The notes beneath the pieces were generated by a model. The model was given only the letters and a program-made list of their open reading frames with translations. It was not told the DNA's origin and made no database searches. DNA of 64,000 bases from positions 62,001-126,000 of the forward strand of contig NZ_LXUK01000009.1 in the NCBI RefSeq assembly GCF_013072695.1, in the 5' to 3' direction. This document shows positions 9,985 to 21,070 of this stretch, piece after piece. The stretch is from Acinetobacter sp. Ac_5812 (GTDB lineage: Bacteria; Pseudomonadota; Gammaproteobacteria; Pseudomonadales; Moraxellaceae). The stretch's first letter is position 1; each line of letters opens with the position of its first letter. A program made the translations under genes and the position numbers.

Positions 9985-10449
9985 TTAAATTTGTGATTGA
10001 ATATAATTCTGTAAACCAATCAATTCAATTAAACGTAATTGCTTTTCTAACCAGTAGGTATGATCTTCTTCTGTATCAGAAAGCTGCTGACGCAACATAT
10101 CACGGCTAATAAAATCACCTTTTTCTTCACACAGTTTGATACCCACTGCCAATTTTTCACGCACGTGATATTCAAGTGCCAAATCAGCTTTTAGACAGCT
10201 CACAACATCGTTACCGACATTGATGTCTTCACGATGCATATTCGGTTGAGCACCTAAGAACAACACACGACGAATGATTGAATCGGCATGAGATGCTTCT
10301 TCTTGCATTTCATGGTCAATACGCTCGTAGATCTTGCTCAAGCCCCAATCTTCGTACATTCTTGAATGAATTAGATATTGATCACGAGCAGCCAATTCAC
10401 CGCCAATGAGCATATTTAAATAGTCGATGACTTCTGGATTGCCACGCAT
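9985..10449 (-). CDS. bfr: Bacterioferritin-type iron-storage protein, haem Met absent
   Basis: Ferritin-like four-helix protein that oxidises Fe(II) and stores iron. 154 residues. Ferroxidase-centre residues line up with E. coli Bfr: E18, E51, H54, a Glu near 93, E127 and H130. The haem-ligating Met52 of E. coli Bfr is Ala52 here (the segment reads EEASHAD), so a homo-oligomer should not bind haem in the usual way; I recall the same in other Acinetobacter Bfr proteins. GGAGT at 10457-10461 precedes the ATG. Either a haem-free Bfr or one subunit of a mixed shell. Confidence 0.88.
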   Translation of the reverse strand: MRGNPEVIDYLNMLIGGELAARDQYLIHSRMYEDWGLSKIYERIDHEMQEEASHADSIIRRVLFLGAQPNMHREDINVGNDVVSCLKADLALEYHVREKLAVGIKLCEEKGDFISRDMLRQQLSDTEEDHTYWLEKQLRLIELIGLQNYIQSQI

Positions 10450-10802
10450 AATACTTACTCCTATCGAATGACAATATTATGGCCAAGTTAAAATAGAATT
10501 GCAAAAATAAAAGTGTGTAAGTTTATGATTTTTATAAAATTAAAATGAGAAACATACGCATTTACAGTTCGAATTGGCTGAATTTATCTAAATAAAATAA
10601 GCCTTTGCATATCATTTATGGCTTTAAAAAGTGATAATCCTATTGAAAATCATTTGTTTGATTTTTTGTAACCATTAGCAATGCTTCTTATTCCGCTGAT
10701 GTTTTGATCAAAAAATCATGAAAAATGACTGTTCAGCTGTTGTTTGTTTGAGCAAAATTCGGTAAATAACAGCAATCACAAAAACATAATGTGGAAACCA
10801 CA
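10450..10802. other. bfr-SDR divergent intergenic region
   Basis: About 350 bp of AT-rich DNA between divergent genes. It carries the bfr ribosome binding site and must hold both promoters. I saw no convincing Fur box, RNA gene or ORF. Confidence 0.5.
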
Positions 10803-11858
10803 ATGGATAAAAGCAAACCAATTTTGGTCACTGGCGCGACGGGTTATATTGCAGGCTGGATTATTGAACGTCTGTTGAATCAAGGCTATACGGTTCATGC
10901 AACGGTGCGTGACCCATCCAAGAAAAATAAGATTCAGCATCTGTACGATCTGGCAGAGCAATCTTCTGGGAGGATTGAATTTTTTAAAGCAGATTTGCTT
11001 GAACCACATTCATTTGATGATGCAATGAAAGATTGTGAAATCGTGATTCATACCGCATCCCCTTTTGTGGTGACCAATTATAAAGATGCAGTCAAAGACA
11101 TTATTGAGCCTGCGGTGAAAGGCACAGAAAACGTATTAGATAGTGTCAATCGGACTGAATCGGTCAAACGTGTGGTACTGACCTCAAGCATTGCTTCAAC
11201 CTATGGTGATGCGGTTGAGATTCAAAATACCGCCAATAATGAATTTGATGAGAGCCATTGGAACAATACCAGTAGTGAAAGCCATCAACCCTATCCCTAT
11301 TCAAAAGTTGCTGCTGAGCGCAAAGCTTGGGAAATGGCTGAACAACAAAATCGTTGGGATTTAGTCTGTATTAACCCTGCTTTAGTGATGGGACCATCTC
11401 TCACTGATGCGAGTCAGTCAGGTAGTATTGAAGTCTTACAACAGTTCGGTAATGGCACCACCTTGTTTGGTGTACCGCCAATGTGGAATGGGATTGTGGA
11501 TGTCCGTGATGTTGCCGATGCACATGTCGCTGCGGCATTAAATCCACAAGCACAAGGTCGTTATATCATTTGTGGTGGCACACTCAGCTTATTGGACATG
11601 GGTAAGGCACTTACTCAAAAGTTTGGCTATAAGTTCCCATTCCCGCATTTTACTGTGCCAAAAACTGCCTTTTCATTTGTCGCGCCAATCCTCGGCCATT
11701 CACGTGAATTTGTAAAATTGAATATGGGTTATCCAATCTATTTTAATGCGCAGCGCAGTGTCAAAGAACTCGGGATTGAATATCGAGATGTGCGTGAAAG
11801 TGTCTGCGAACATTTCCAGCAATTGCTGGATGATGGCATTGTGAAAAAATATATTTAA
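10803..11858 (+). CDS. NAD(P)-dependent extended SDR, dihydroflavonol reductase-like
   Basis: Oxidoreductase of the extended short-chain dehydrogenase family (cinnamoyl-CoA/dihydroflavonol reductase-like aldehyde or ketone reductases). Starting at the ATG at 10803 gives 351 residues; a GTG at 10791 is in frame but GGAA sits 7 nt before the ATG. The nucleotide motif GATGYIAG opens the protein, the catalytic Ser is in LTSSIAS and Y-x3-K is in YPYSKVAAE. The substrate cannot be read from sequence. It is a single gene between divergent bfr and convergent ligA, ending in a strong terminator. Confidence 0.8.
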   Translation: MDKSKPILVTGATGYIAGWIIERLLNQGYTVHATVRDPSKKNKIQHLYDLAEQSSGRIEFFKADLLEPHSFDDAMKDCEIVIHTASPFVVTNYKDAVKDIIEPAVKGTENVLDSVNRTESVKRVVLTSSIASTYGDAVEIQNTANNEFDESHWNNTSSESHQPYPYSKVAAERKAWEMAEQQNRWDLVCINPALVMGPSLTDASQSGSIEVLQQFGNGTTLFGVPPMWNGIVDVRDVADAHVAAALNPQAQGRYIICGGTLSLLDMGKALTQKFGYKFPFPHFTVPKTAFSFVAPILGHSREFVKLNMGYPIYFNAQRSVKELGIEYRDVRESVCEHFQQLLDDGIVKKYI

Positions 11859-11862
11859 TATC

Positions 11863-11892
11863 AAAAAAGGCGGCATTTATGCCGCCTTTTTT
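11863..11892. terminator. Bidirectional terminator, SDR / ligA
   Basis: AAAAAAGGCGGCAT (11863-11876) pairs perfectly with ATGCCGCCTTTTTT (11879-11892). The A-run and T-run make it work on both strands for the convergent genes. Confidence 0.9.
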
Positions 11893-11927
11893 ATCCGTTC
11901 GCACAGATTCAAAATTTAAATAAAGAA

Positions 11928-13955
<2,028 letters not shown>

Positions 13956-13971
13956 TTAAATTTCACCATAT

Positions 13972-13992
13972 AAAAGGGCGGAAAAACCGCCC
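13972..13992 (-). terminator. Terminator/attenuator between zipA and ligA
   Basis: Minus strand: GGGCGG-TTTTT-CCGCCC followed by TTTT (stem 13976-13981 / 13987-13992). It sits in the 71-bp gap between zipA and ligA and would reduce read-through from smc-zipA. Confidence 0.7.
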
Positions 13993-14026
13993 TATAATTT
14001 TTACTAAATTTATTATAAAAGATTCA

Positions 14027-15031
14027 TTAGACGGTTGCTTGATTTGGACGATAATCGATCACATGATGACGCCAATGTTCTTTCAACTGCGGCGTAAACT
14101 CTAAATTGTTTTCATCATAGACCTTACCATCGACTTCACGTGCAATTAAACCCGCAATACTGGTCATCATGTCATAACCCGTGACTGCTTTACTATTTGG
14201 CAATGCAAGGAAAAATGCTAGACCTTGTACTTGTTCGCCAGATAAGGTTTCTAAATCAAAACCTGCTGGTCCATTATCAGTCATACGCAACACAGAGAAC
14301 ATTAAGGCACTTGGCTCGTCGGTATTTTCATAACGATGGAAGCAAGACATTTCACCGAAACGTAGACCATATTTCAATAATACTTTAAGTGCTTTATCAC
14401 CAGATAAGGCACGGCGTGGGTTCGGATAAACATTCAAGGCAATAATCTGTTCTGCAGTTGCTAAAGCACTTTCATCATCATAGCGCTGCTGTTCATGTAA
14501 ATGCACATCCAGAATATTACTTTCGCCATCAAACTCTTCAATCGCAACCGTTTCAATATTTGGATTTAAGCTGAGCTCAGTTTCCGCTTTGCTTTCCTCT
14601 GCTTTCTCTGTAGCTTCTGCATTTTCAGAGGCCACTGTTATTTCTGTTTCAGCTGCTACTGTCTCATCTTTTTGAGCCGCTTCCAGTTCTACTACAGCTT
14701 CAACAGCCTCATCTGCTTTAGCCGTTTGTTCGATTTCCGTCGTTTTTGTTTCAACACTAGTCGCATCAATGGCCTGCTCTGCCACAGGCTCCACTACAAT
14801 TGCTTCAGTATTTAAACTTGGTTCAACACGCTCAGTTGTGGTCAGCACTTCTTTTTGTAAAAGCTGGTCACGTACATGACGTGGAATCACAGGTTGCTGA
14901 CTTTCAGGATTAATATGTAAATCTGCTTCTAATGATGGCTCTACTGGTTTTGGTTTTCTTAAAATCATGATTAAACCAACGAGCATAATCGCAACGGCGG
15001 CAACAATGCCTATTATTGTATTCATTTCCAT
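14027..15031 (-). CDS. zipA: Cell-division protein ZipA
   Basis: Membrane anchor that tethers FtsZ to the inner membrane. About 334 residues: N-terminal membrane helix (NTIIGIVAAVAIMLVGLIMIL), a long charged Glu/Ala/Thr-rich linker (about residues 30-180), and a C-terminal ZipA FtsZ-binding domain (about 190-334; ILDVHLHEQQ, DNGPAGFDLET). I start it at the ATG at 15031, one base after the smc TAG, because GGAG lies 7 nt upstream inside the end of smc; an upstream in-frame TTG is less likely. The tight spacing indicates translational coupling to smc. Confidence 0.88.
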   Translation of the reverse strand: MEMNTIIGIVAAVAIMLVGLIMILRKPKPVEPSLEADLHINPESQQPVIPRHVRDQLLQKEVLTTTERVEPSLNTEAIVVEPVAEQAIDATSVETKTTEIEQTAKADEAVEAVVELEAAQKDETVAAETEITVASENAEATEKAEESKAETELSLNPNIETVAIEEFDGESNILDVHLHEQQRYDDESALATAEQIIALNVYPNPRRALSGDKALKVLLKYGLRFGEMSCFHRYENTDEPSALMFSVLRMTDNGPAGFDLETLSGEQVQGLAFFLALPNSKAVTGYDMMTSIAGLIAREVDGKVYDENNLEFTPQLKEHWRHHVIDYRPNQATV

Positions 15032-15032
15032 A

Positions 15033-18000
15033 CTAAGACTCCGCAACTAACCCGTATTCTTTTGCCTGTTCTAAATCGACAGTCACTAATTTTGATGTGC
15101 CTGGCTCTGGCATGGTGACTCCAAGTAAATCAGTTGCCATGGTCATCGCCAATTTATTATGTGTAATGTAAATGAATTGCACTTGTTCAGAAAGCTCTTT
15201 TACCAAATTACAATACCGTTGTACGTTGGCATCATCAAGTGGTGCATCAACTTCATCCAATACGCAGAACGGTGCAGGGTTCAATCTAAAGATGGCAAAT
15301 ACCAAAGCCAAAGCCGTTAGCGTCTTTTCACCGCCTGAAAGCAAGGCCAAGGAGCTGTTACGCTTGCCGGGTGGACGCGCCATCAGTTTCACCCCAGACT
15401 GCCAATCATCTTCAAAGCTTAGAGTCGCTTCACCACCACCAAATACCTTTGGAAATAGCAGTTGTAACTCTTGATTGACCTGATCAAAGGTGGTCATAAA
15501 TAACTTACGCGTTTCCTGATCAATACTTTTCATCGCGTCTTTGAGCTGATCAACGGTATTTTGTAGATCCTGCATCTGGTGACTCAGCTCATCAAAACGC
15601 TGTGACACTTCTTCGTATTCTTGTGAAGCCGCTAAATTCACGGCACCGATTTTCTCAAATTGCTGCTGGGCTTTTTCCAGTTTCTGCTGATGATCTTTAA
15701 TTTCAATCGACAGATCAGATAAAGCATCTGTATTCAGTTCTTTCAGTTGCTCTAAATAATGTTCACGATCTGATTTCGCCGCCTGCCAAGCCAAGCGCTT
15801 TTGCTCTAACTGCTCACGCACCTGCTCATCTTTTTGCTGTGCTTGATGACGTTGTTCTGTGAGTTGTTGCTGCTTCTCTTGCACTTGATTCAATTCCAGC
15901 TGCCATTCATTCCAGGTTTTTTGCAGCTTTTCGGTTTGCTGGAATTGCTGTTGGAATTGTGACTCTAAATTCGGTAGCTCAAGCTGAATCGGATCAACAA
16001 ACTTCTTGGCCTGTTCGATTTGTTCAATGATTTGACGATATTGTGTTTTTAGGAACGAGATATCTTTCTCTAACAACTCAATTTGTTGATTGGCTTGCGA
16101 GGTCTGACGGCGTAAAGCTTCACGTTGCTGCTGTTGTTGAGTCAACTGCTGTTGCTGCTCATCCAACTGCTCATTCAAGTTTTCCACCTGAAACTGTAGC
16201 GTCTTATAGTTCGGCAACACCGCTTCTAATTTCAATGCAAGCGCATGTAGATCAATCTCCAGATCATCACGCTGCATAGCATCTTCTTCAAGCTGTAGAT
16301 CAAGCTGTTTCAGTTGATCGGCCAATTGTTGTTGTTGCAACACAAAGGCCTGTGCCGTACTTTGCAGTTTGGCAATTTGTACATCCAACTGTTGTAACTC
16401 TTTTTGCTTTTGCTTCAGACTTTGCTGTTGTTGCTGCAAATGCTGTTGCTGCTGTTGCAACATTTCCTGCTGTTGAGAAAACTGATGTTCCAAGTTATCC
16501 AGCTGTGGTTGTTGCTGTGCCAGTTGCTGTTCAATTTCCTCTAAACGGACTTGATGACTGAGCATGCCCTGCGCAGTTTGACTGTCTTCATCATAATGCA
16601 GCGCAATCACCCAATCGGCACCAACATGATAACCATCCAGCGTTAAAATGGATTGTGCGTGCTGAAGATCCACTTGAGATCGCAAAGCTGTGGTTAAATC
16701 TTCTGCAACGGCGACATTGGCCCATAAAGAAGATTGTGGTGCCTCGATCCATTCACTCAAACAGGTCAGCTCTGCAACTTGAATAGGCTGCTGTGGTGAT
16801 GATTTTAACTGTCGTGAGATACCCTCTTGGAAGGCTTGCCCATTCTCAATCAACTGCGCTTGCAGCCACTTGGCTAAGAACTTCTCAATAATGCTTGCAT
16901 GCGCTTTAGCTTGAGCGCTTAAACGTAGGCTTTGCATCAATCGGACTGCATGTTGGTCCTGCTTCGGACTTTGCTTGGCGACGAGTTGATTTAAGTTTTT
17001 TTGTTCAGCCAATAAAACCTGAATCTCGGTTTTCAGGCTTTGCAGATCCGTTTTGTTCGACTGTTGTTGATCTTGCTGTATCTGAACATCCTGCTGTAAT
17101 TGCTCAATTGCAGTTTCTAATGCAATGATTTCCTGTTGCAGTTGCTGCTGCAATTGTTCTAGCTGCGCTTGCTCATCATCCTGAACCTGAGCACGGATCT
17201 GAGTGGTTTGCGTTTGCAAGGTCTGCTTTTGCTGCTCAATCCGCAGCACATTCTTACCCAACTGCTCAATTTGCGCCGCCATCTGCAACTTTTTTTGTTG
17301 TTGCTGATCGACTTGAGTTTTCAGTTGTTCAAATTGCTGCTGCGCTTGCTTATGTTGAGCTTGAACATCAGTAAAATTGTGCTCAGACGTTTGTGTCTGC
17401 TGCTCTAAGGTAAGTAAGCTTTCATTTTGCTCATCAAATTGAGTACTTAAGGTTTCAACCTGTAATTCAGAGAGTTGCAAACGCTCTTTGGTTTGTACTT
17501 TCTGCTGCTCAAGTTGCAGTAAGCTGGTACTGTTTTGTTGGAACAGACTTTGTTTTTGTTCCAAGGTCATTTTTAATTCAGACAGCTTTTTCTCGGCTTG
17601 CTGCCATTCATGCTGCAAGGGTGAAGACTGCTGAATTAAGCGCTGGAATAAAGCACTGGTGGCTTCAAGATCGTGCTCAATGGTCTGTGACTCAGAACGA
17701 ACCAGTTTGAAGTTTTCGCCCAGTGCCGTCATTTCAACGGTATATTCTTGCTGTAATTTCTGACTTTGATTGGCTTGGAACGAAAGGATTTCAATTTTTA
17801 AAGTTCGAATCTGCCCTTCTAAGGTCTTATATTGAATTGCAGCTTCAGACTGGCGCTTCAAGCTGCGGAGTTGAGATTTTAGTTCAGCCGCAATATCGTC
17901 TAAACGTGCCAGATTTTGTTCAGTATGTTCTAAATGCTGTAAGGTTTCACGACGACGTGCCTGATAACGTGATACTCCTGCCGCTTCTTCAATAAACACG

Positions 18001-18482
18001 CGCATTTCTTCGGGCTTGGCATCAACCAGACGGTTAATCATGCCCTGTTCAATCACCGCATAAGAACGTGGCCCTAAACCAGTGCCCAAGAAAATATCGG
18101 TAATATCACGGCGACGGCAACGGGTGCCATTCAGGAAATATTCAGATTTACCTTCACGGGTGACTTGGCGACGGACGGCCAGCTCGCTATAGGCATTATA
18201 AGCGCCACCGAGTTTGCCATAAGTATTATCAAAACGCAGTTCGACACTGGCAACCCCAACTGGTTTGCGTTTGGCGGTCCCGGTAAAAATAACATCCTGC
18301 ATACTGCCGCCACGCAACTGGCGTGCGTTGGACTCGCCCATCACCCAGCGAATCGCATCAATGACATTTGATTTACCACAACCGTTCGGCCCAACCACCG
18401 CAGTACGGTTGGCCTTAAAATGTAATGTTGTACTATCGGCGAAAGATTTAAAGCCTGAAAGTTTTAAACTGCTTAAACGCAT
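15033..18482 (-). CDS. smc: Chromosome-partition ATPase SMC
   Basis: Condensin ATPase that loops and compacts the chromosome. 1149 residues. Walker A GPNGCGKS at 31-38, Q-loop region, two long coiled coils, a hinge at about 510-650, then the signature LSGGEK and Walker B LDEVDAPLD near the C-terminus. Head and hinge are conventional; the coiled coils are extremely rich in Gln, with runs of five or more. It follows gntR by 10 bp and zipA starts one base after its stop, so gntR-smc-zipA is a tight operon. Shadow ORFs on the other strand come from the Gln-rich repeats. Confidence 0.96.
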   Translation of the reverse strand: MRLSSLKLSGFKSFADSTTLHFKANRTAVVGPNGCGKSNVIDAIRWVMGESNARQLRGGSMQDVIFTGTAKRKPVGVASVELRFDNTYGKLGGAYNAYSELAVRRQVTREGKSEYFLNGTRCRRRDITDIFLGTGLGPRSYAVIEQGMINRLVDAKPEEMRVFIEEAAGVSRYQARRRETLQHLEHTEQNLARLDDIAAELKSQLRSLKRQSEAAIQYKTLEGQIRTLKIEILSFQANQSQKLQQEYTVEMTALGENFKLVRSESQTIEHDLEATSALFQRLIQQSSPLQHEWQQAEKKLSELKMTLEQKQSLFQQNSTSLLQLEQQKVQTKERLQLSELQVETLSTQFDEQNESLLTLEQQTQTSEHNFTDVQAQHKQAQQQFEQLKTQVDQQQQKKLQMAAQIEQLGKNVLRIEQQKQTLQTQTTQIRAQVQDDEQAQLEQLQQQLQQEIIALETAIEQLQQDVQIQQDQQQSNKTDLQSLKTEIQVLLAEQKNLNQLVAKQSPKQDQHAVRLMQSLRLSAQAKAHASIIEKFLAKWLQAQLIENGQAFQEGISRQLKSSPQQPIQVAELTCLSEWIEAPQSSLWANVAVAEDLTTALRSQVDLQHAQSILTLDGYHVGADWVIALHYDEDSQTAQGMLSHQVRLEEIEQQLAQQQPQLDNLEHQFSQQQEMLQQQQQHLQQQQQSLKQKQKELQQLDVQIAKLQSTAQAFVLQQQQLADQLKQLDLQLEEDAMQRDDLEIDLHALALKLEAVLPNYKTLQFQVENLNEQLDEQQQQLTQQQQQREALRRQTSQANQQIELLEKDISFLKTQYRQIIEQIEQAKKFVDPIQLELPNLESQFQQQFQQTEKLQKTWNEWQLELNQVQEKQQQLTEQRHQAQQKDEQVREQLEQKRLAWQAAKSDREHYLEQLKELNTDALSDLSIEIKDHQQKLEKAQQQFEKIGAVNLAASQEYEEVSQRFDELSHQMQDLQNTVDQLKDAMKSIDQETRKLFMTTFDQVNQELQLLFPKVFGGGEATLSFEDDWQSGVKLMARPPGKRNSSLALLSGGEKTLTALALVFAIFRLNPAPFCVLDEVDAPLDDANVQRYCNLVKELSEQVQFIYITHNKLAMTMATDLLGVTMPEPGTSKLVTVDLEQAKEYGLVAES

Positions 18483-18492
18483 ACTGCCCTAA

Positions 18493-19188
18493 CTAGCGGC
18501 GTGAGCGTCTAGCCCAAGCCAATTCAATCTGTTTCATACGTGTCAGAGATTCCAACACAAGGTTGCGCAAGTGTCGACAAAAATCTTCCATAAATAAAGC
18601 AGCTTGTTGTGATTTTCGGATCAAAATAGCATCAATCACCAACTTGAATAGGGTAAATGATTCTTGGAGCTCTCGACGCGAAGTATTCAAGGTCAAAAAA
18701 TAACTACGGCGTAACGACGGCAACAGTTCTTTATAAAATTGCATCAAATAAGGATTCGCCACCATGTCATGCTGTTCTGCCAAATATTTAAAGATGGCAT
18801 CGTAAAATTTTTCGATATCACCCGCACGAACAAACTCCACCAGTTGATCCAATAAAGTTTGTAGTTGTTCTGCTTCATTGACTCGCCAGGTTTCACTAAT
18901 CCGCTGCACAATATGCCCAAGCACCATCACATTGGTGTCGAATAAGGCTTTGACTTGTTGTGCTGACATTTCAGAGACAATCGCACCACGACGCGGAAAA
19001 ATTTCAATTAAATAAGTCCGTTCCAGTAACAACAGTGCCTCACGAACCGAGCCACGACTGACATCTAATTCTTTGGCAATGCGCAACTCTTGAATGCGTT
19101 CGCCTTCAACCAGCTCACCACTAATAATTTGTTCACTAATATACTTTGCAATCTGTTCAGAAAGACTATCAGCCTCTTCGAGATTCAT
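18493..19188 (-). CDS. GntR-family regulator (FadR/FCD subfamily)
   Basis: 231-residue DNA-binding regulator. N-terminal GntR winged helix (SEQIAKYISEQIISGELVEGERIQ, recognition region DVSRGSVREALLLLE) followed by an all-helical FCD ligand domain. It ends 10 bp before smc, so it probably heads the smc operon. The ligand is unknown; FCD members usually bind small carboxylates. A sequence that fits the FadR-subfamily operator consensus exactly lies about 90 bp upstream of its start, suggesting autoregulation. Confidence 0.85.
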   Translation of the reverse strand: MNLEEADSLSEQIAKYISEQIISGELVEGERIQELRIAKELDVSRGSVREALLLLERTYLIEIFPRRGAIVSEMSAQQVKALFDTNVMVLGHIVQRISETWRVNEAEQLQTLLDQLVEFVRAGDIEKFYDAIFKYLAEQHDMVANPYLMQFYKELLPSLRRSYFLTLNTSRRELQESFTLFKLVIDAILIRKSQQAALFMEDFCRHLRNLVLESLTRMKQIELAWARRSRR

Positions 19189-19529
19189 GAGTCCCTCGCT
19201 ATCTTTGTTATACGCATTGATCCAATGCTGTTTGCGCTTTTTTGTTTTAACTGATCTCGCCCTATAAATTCTATATCATTGTCTGACAATTTTATTGCTT
19301 TTTAAGCCAATTACGCGAAAAAATCGCAATATGATTCTCAATATGTACTAAAAAGTTAGTTTTTCTATTTTGAATATCAAATATTTATGTACTCAAGTGA
19401 AACTTAACCACACATCTGAAAAGATTTTCTTTCATCGCTTTTTAATTGATACAAGTCACAAAAAATAATATTTTCATTAAGAATATCGCACTTTTAATTC
19501 TCCTACTGAATTACTCAGTACACATATAG
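19189..19529. other. gntR / GTPase-locus divergent intergenic region
   Basis: About 340 bp, AT-rich, with no ORF of note. It holds a predicted FCD-GntR operator at 19278-19290 and must contain promoters in both directions. Confidence 0.5.
19278..19290. promoter_or_regulatory. Predicted FadR-type GntR operator upstream of gntR
   Basis: ATTGTC-T-GACAAT is a perfect 13-bp palindrome. Its core TTGTCTGACAA fits the FadR-subfamily consensus TNGTNNNACNA. On the minus strand TTGTCA in it could be a -35 box with TATAGG 17 bp downstream, so binding would block the gntR promoter. Confidence 0.55.
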
Positions 19530-20507
19530 ATGAGTCATAACATGGGTGTTCATCAAGCGGTCAATATTGCTATTTTTGGGCTCAGTCTCAGAACCTTGAA
19601 TGAGTTAAAACAACAGGTTCAAACGGCCGTACCTCATCATGTCCAAATCAATTGGAGCAATATTGCCGAGCCGCAGTTGGATATCCTCATGATCAATCAG
19701 CTATTTTTTGATTCCCCCAATATTAAAAGCTTGCTGCAAAACAATAAAATCAATGTGCTGAAAATTGCCAATGACCTTGAAAAAAATAGCGCCATTGAAG
19801 ATGACACCTTATTTCTGCCCTTGAACCATCTCCATTCATTGCATCACTGGCTCAGCCTTCATCTAAATGAACGCTTAAATCAAAGCTCAGAAAATATCGA
19901 AACTGAAGATGCTCCGACCTTTCAGCGCAAACAAATTAAAGAAGTATTACAAGAAATCCAGAATCCGAAAAACGGCAAGATTCAGCTGTTTGATAACCAA
20001 GGACTACTAGCCATTGCCGATCCACGCAATCAATGGCTATGGCAACATCCTGAATTTAATTCTTTTCAAACCGACCCAAGCCTGAACTACACCTATGCCA
20101 CGCAAAATGATCTGCATTGGACTTTAAATACACCACAGCAAGACTTAAAACAATGGCTCTGGCATTTACTCTGGACCTCCATGGACTTTGAAGGATTATG
20201 TCCCGCCTCTGCCTCGAGTTTTTATCTACAATTCTGGCCACAACCCAAAAACAAAAGTGATCGCCAAGATATCTTACGGATGTCTGCTTGTTTTGCCCAA
20301 GGTGCGCAAATCAGTATGGTTGCACAACAACTCAATCTGCCCGAACAAAAGGTCAGACACTTTGTCGCGGCGTGTTTGGGTGCAGAGTGTGGCACATTGA
20401 TTAAAGATCAACAGGCAAAATATCGCCAGCAAACTCAGCAAAGCGAAACAGAACAACATTTTATGAAAAAACTATTTGGTCGCTTACGCCATCGTTTAGG
20501 CTTTTAA
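19530..20507 (+). CDS. Uncharacterised protein paired with a small GTPase
   Basis: 325 residues, no recognised family over most of its length, no signal peptide or membrane helix. The C-terminal third (about 255-290; QISMVAQQLNLPEQKVRHFV) looks like a small helix-turn-helix, recalling the DUF742-type partner proteins beside conservon GTPases of Streptomyces; the last residues are basic (KKLFGRLRHRLGF). It ends 14 bp before the GTPase gene and the two are surely co-transcribed. I infer a GTPase partner or effector; the function is unknown. Confidence 0.7.
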   Translation: MSHNMGVHQAVNIAIFGLSLRTLNELKQQVQTAVPHHVQINWSNIAEPQLDILMINQLFFDSPNIKSLLQNNKINVLKIANDLEKNSAIEDDTLFLPLNHLHSLHHWLSLHLNERLNQSSENIETEDAPTFQRKQIKEVLQEIQNPKNGKIQLFDNQGLLAIADPRNQWLWQHPEFNSFQTDPSLNYTYATQNDLHWTLNTPQQDLKQWLWHLLWTSMDFEGLCPASASSFYLQFWPQPKNKSDRQDILRMSACFAQGAQISMVAQQLNLPEQKVRHFVAACLGAECGTLIKDQQAKYRQQTQQSETEQHFMKKLFGRLRHRLGF

Positions 20508-20521
20508 TTAAGGTCATCCTT

Positions 20522-21064
20522 ATGATTTTACATCAATATAAAATTGTCTTCGGTGGTACCATGGGTTCAGGTAAATCCTCGGCAATCAAAGCATTATCTG
20601 AAATTGAAGTCCTCAGTACCGAAGCACTGAACACCGATACCGAATCACATGACAAGTTACTGACCACTGTTGGGATTGATTATGGCGAACTGACTTTGGA
20701 GGACGGGCTCAAGGTCGGTTTATATGGCACACCCGGGCAAGATCGCTTCGATTTTATTTGGGCAGTGATTTGTAAAGGTGCAATCGGCACTATTGTCATG
20801 ATTGATCACGCTGCCGAAAACCCTTTATTGGATTTAGAACAATATCTTCAGGCCTTTCAGCCCTTTGGTCATAATATTGTGATTGCAATTACCCATATTG
20901 ATCGTATGCCAGAACGAACATTATCCATGTATCGTGACTGGCTGGCCGCCAAAGAACTGAATTACCCACTATTCTTTATTGATGCACGTCAGCAAGATGA
21001 TGTACTTCTTCTGGTCGAAACCTTGATTGCCACCATTGAAGTACATTATGGTCTCACTCACTAA
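20522..21064 (+). CDS. Conservon-type (MglA/CvnD-like) small GTPase
   Basis: 180-residue Ras-like GTPase. P-loop GTMGSGKS (12-19), switch I Thr in TTVGIDYG, G3 written as GTPG (69-72) in LYGTPGQDRF, and G4 THID (124-127). Replacement of the G3 Asp and the GTPGQDRF signature are features of Streptomyces CvnD and related ATP_bind_1/MglA-like proteins rather than Era/Obg GTPases. SD AAGG precedes the ATG. Its partner gene lies 14 bp upstream and the convergent TauE gene ends 7 bp away. Role unknown; polarity or surface signalling is a guess from the family. Confidence 0.8.
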   Translation: MILHQYKIVFGGTMGSGKSSAIKALSEIEVLSTEALNTDTESHDKLLTTVGIDYGELTLEDGLKVGLYGTPGQDRFDFIWAVICKGAIGTIVMIDHAAENPLLDLEQYLQAFQPFGHNIVIAITHIDRMPERTLSMYRDWLAAKELNYPLFFIDARQQDDVLLLVETLIATIEVHYGLTH

Positions 21065-21070
21065 AACGGA

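Noticed and set aside
16043..17408. Several plus-strand ORFs rich in Leu, Val or Ala opposite smc
   Set aside because: They mirror the Gln-rich repeat codons of smc on the other strand and have no start signals.
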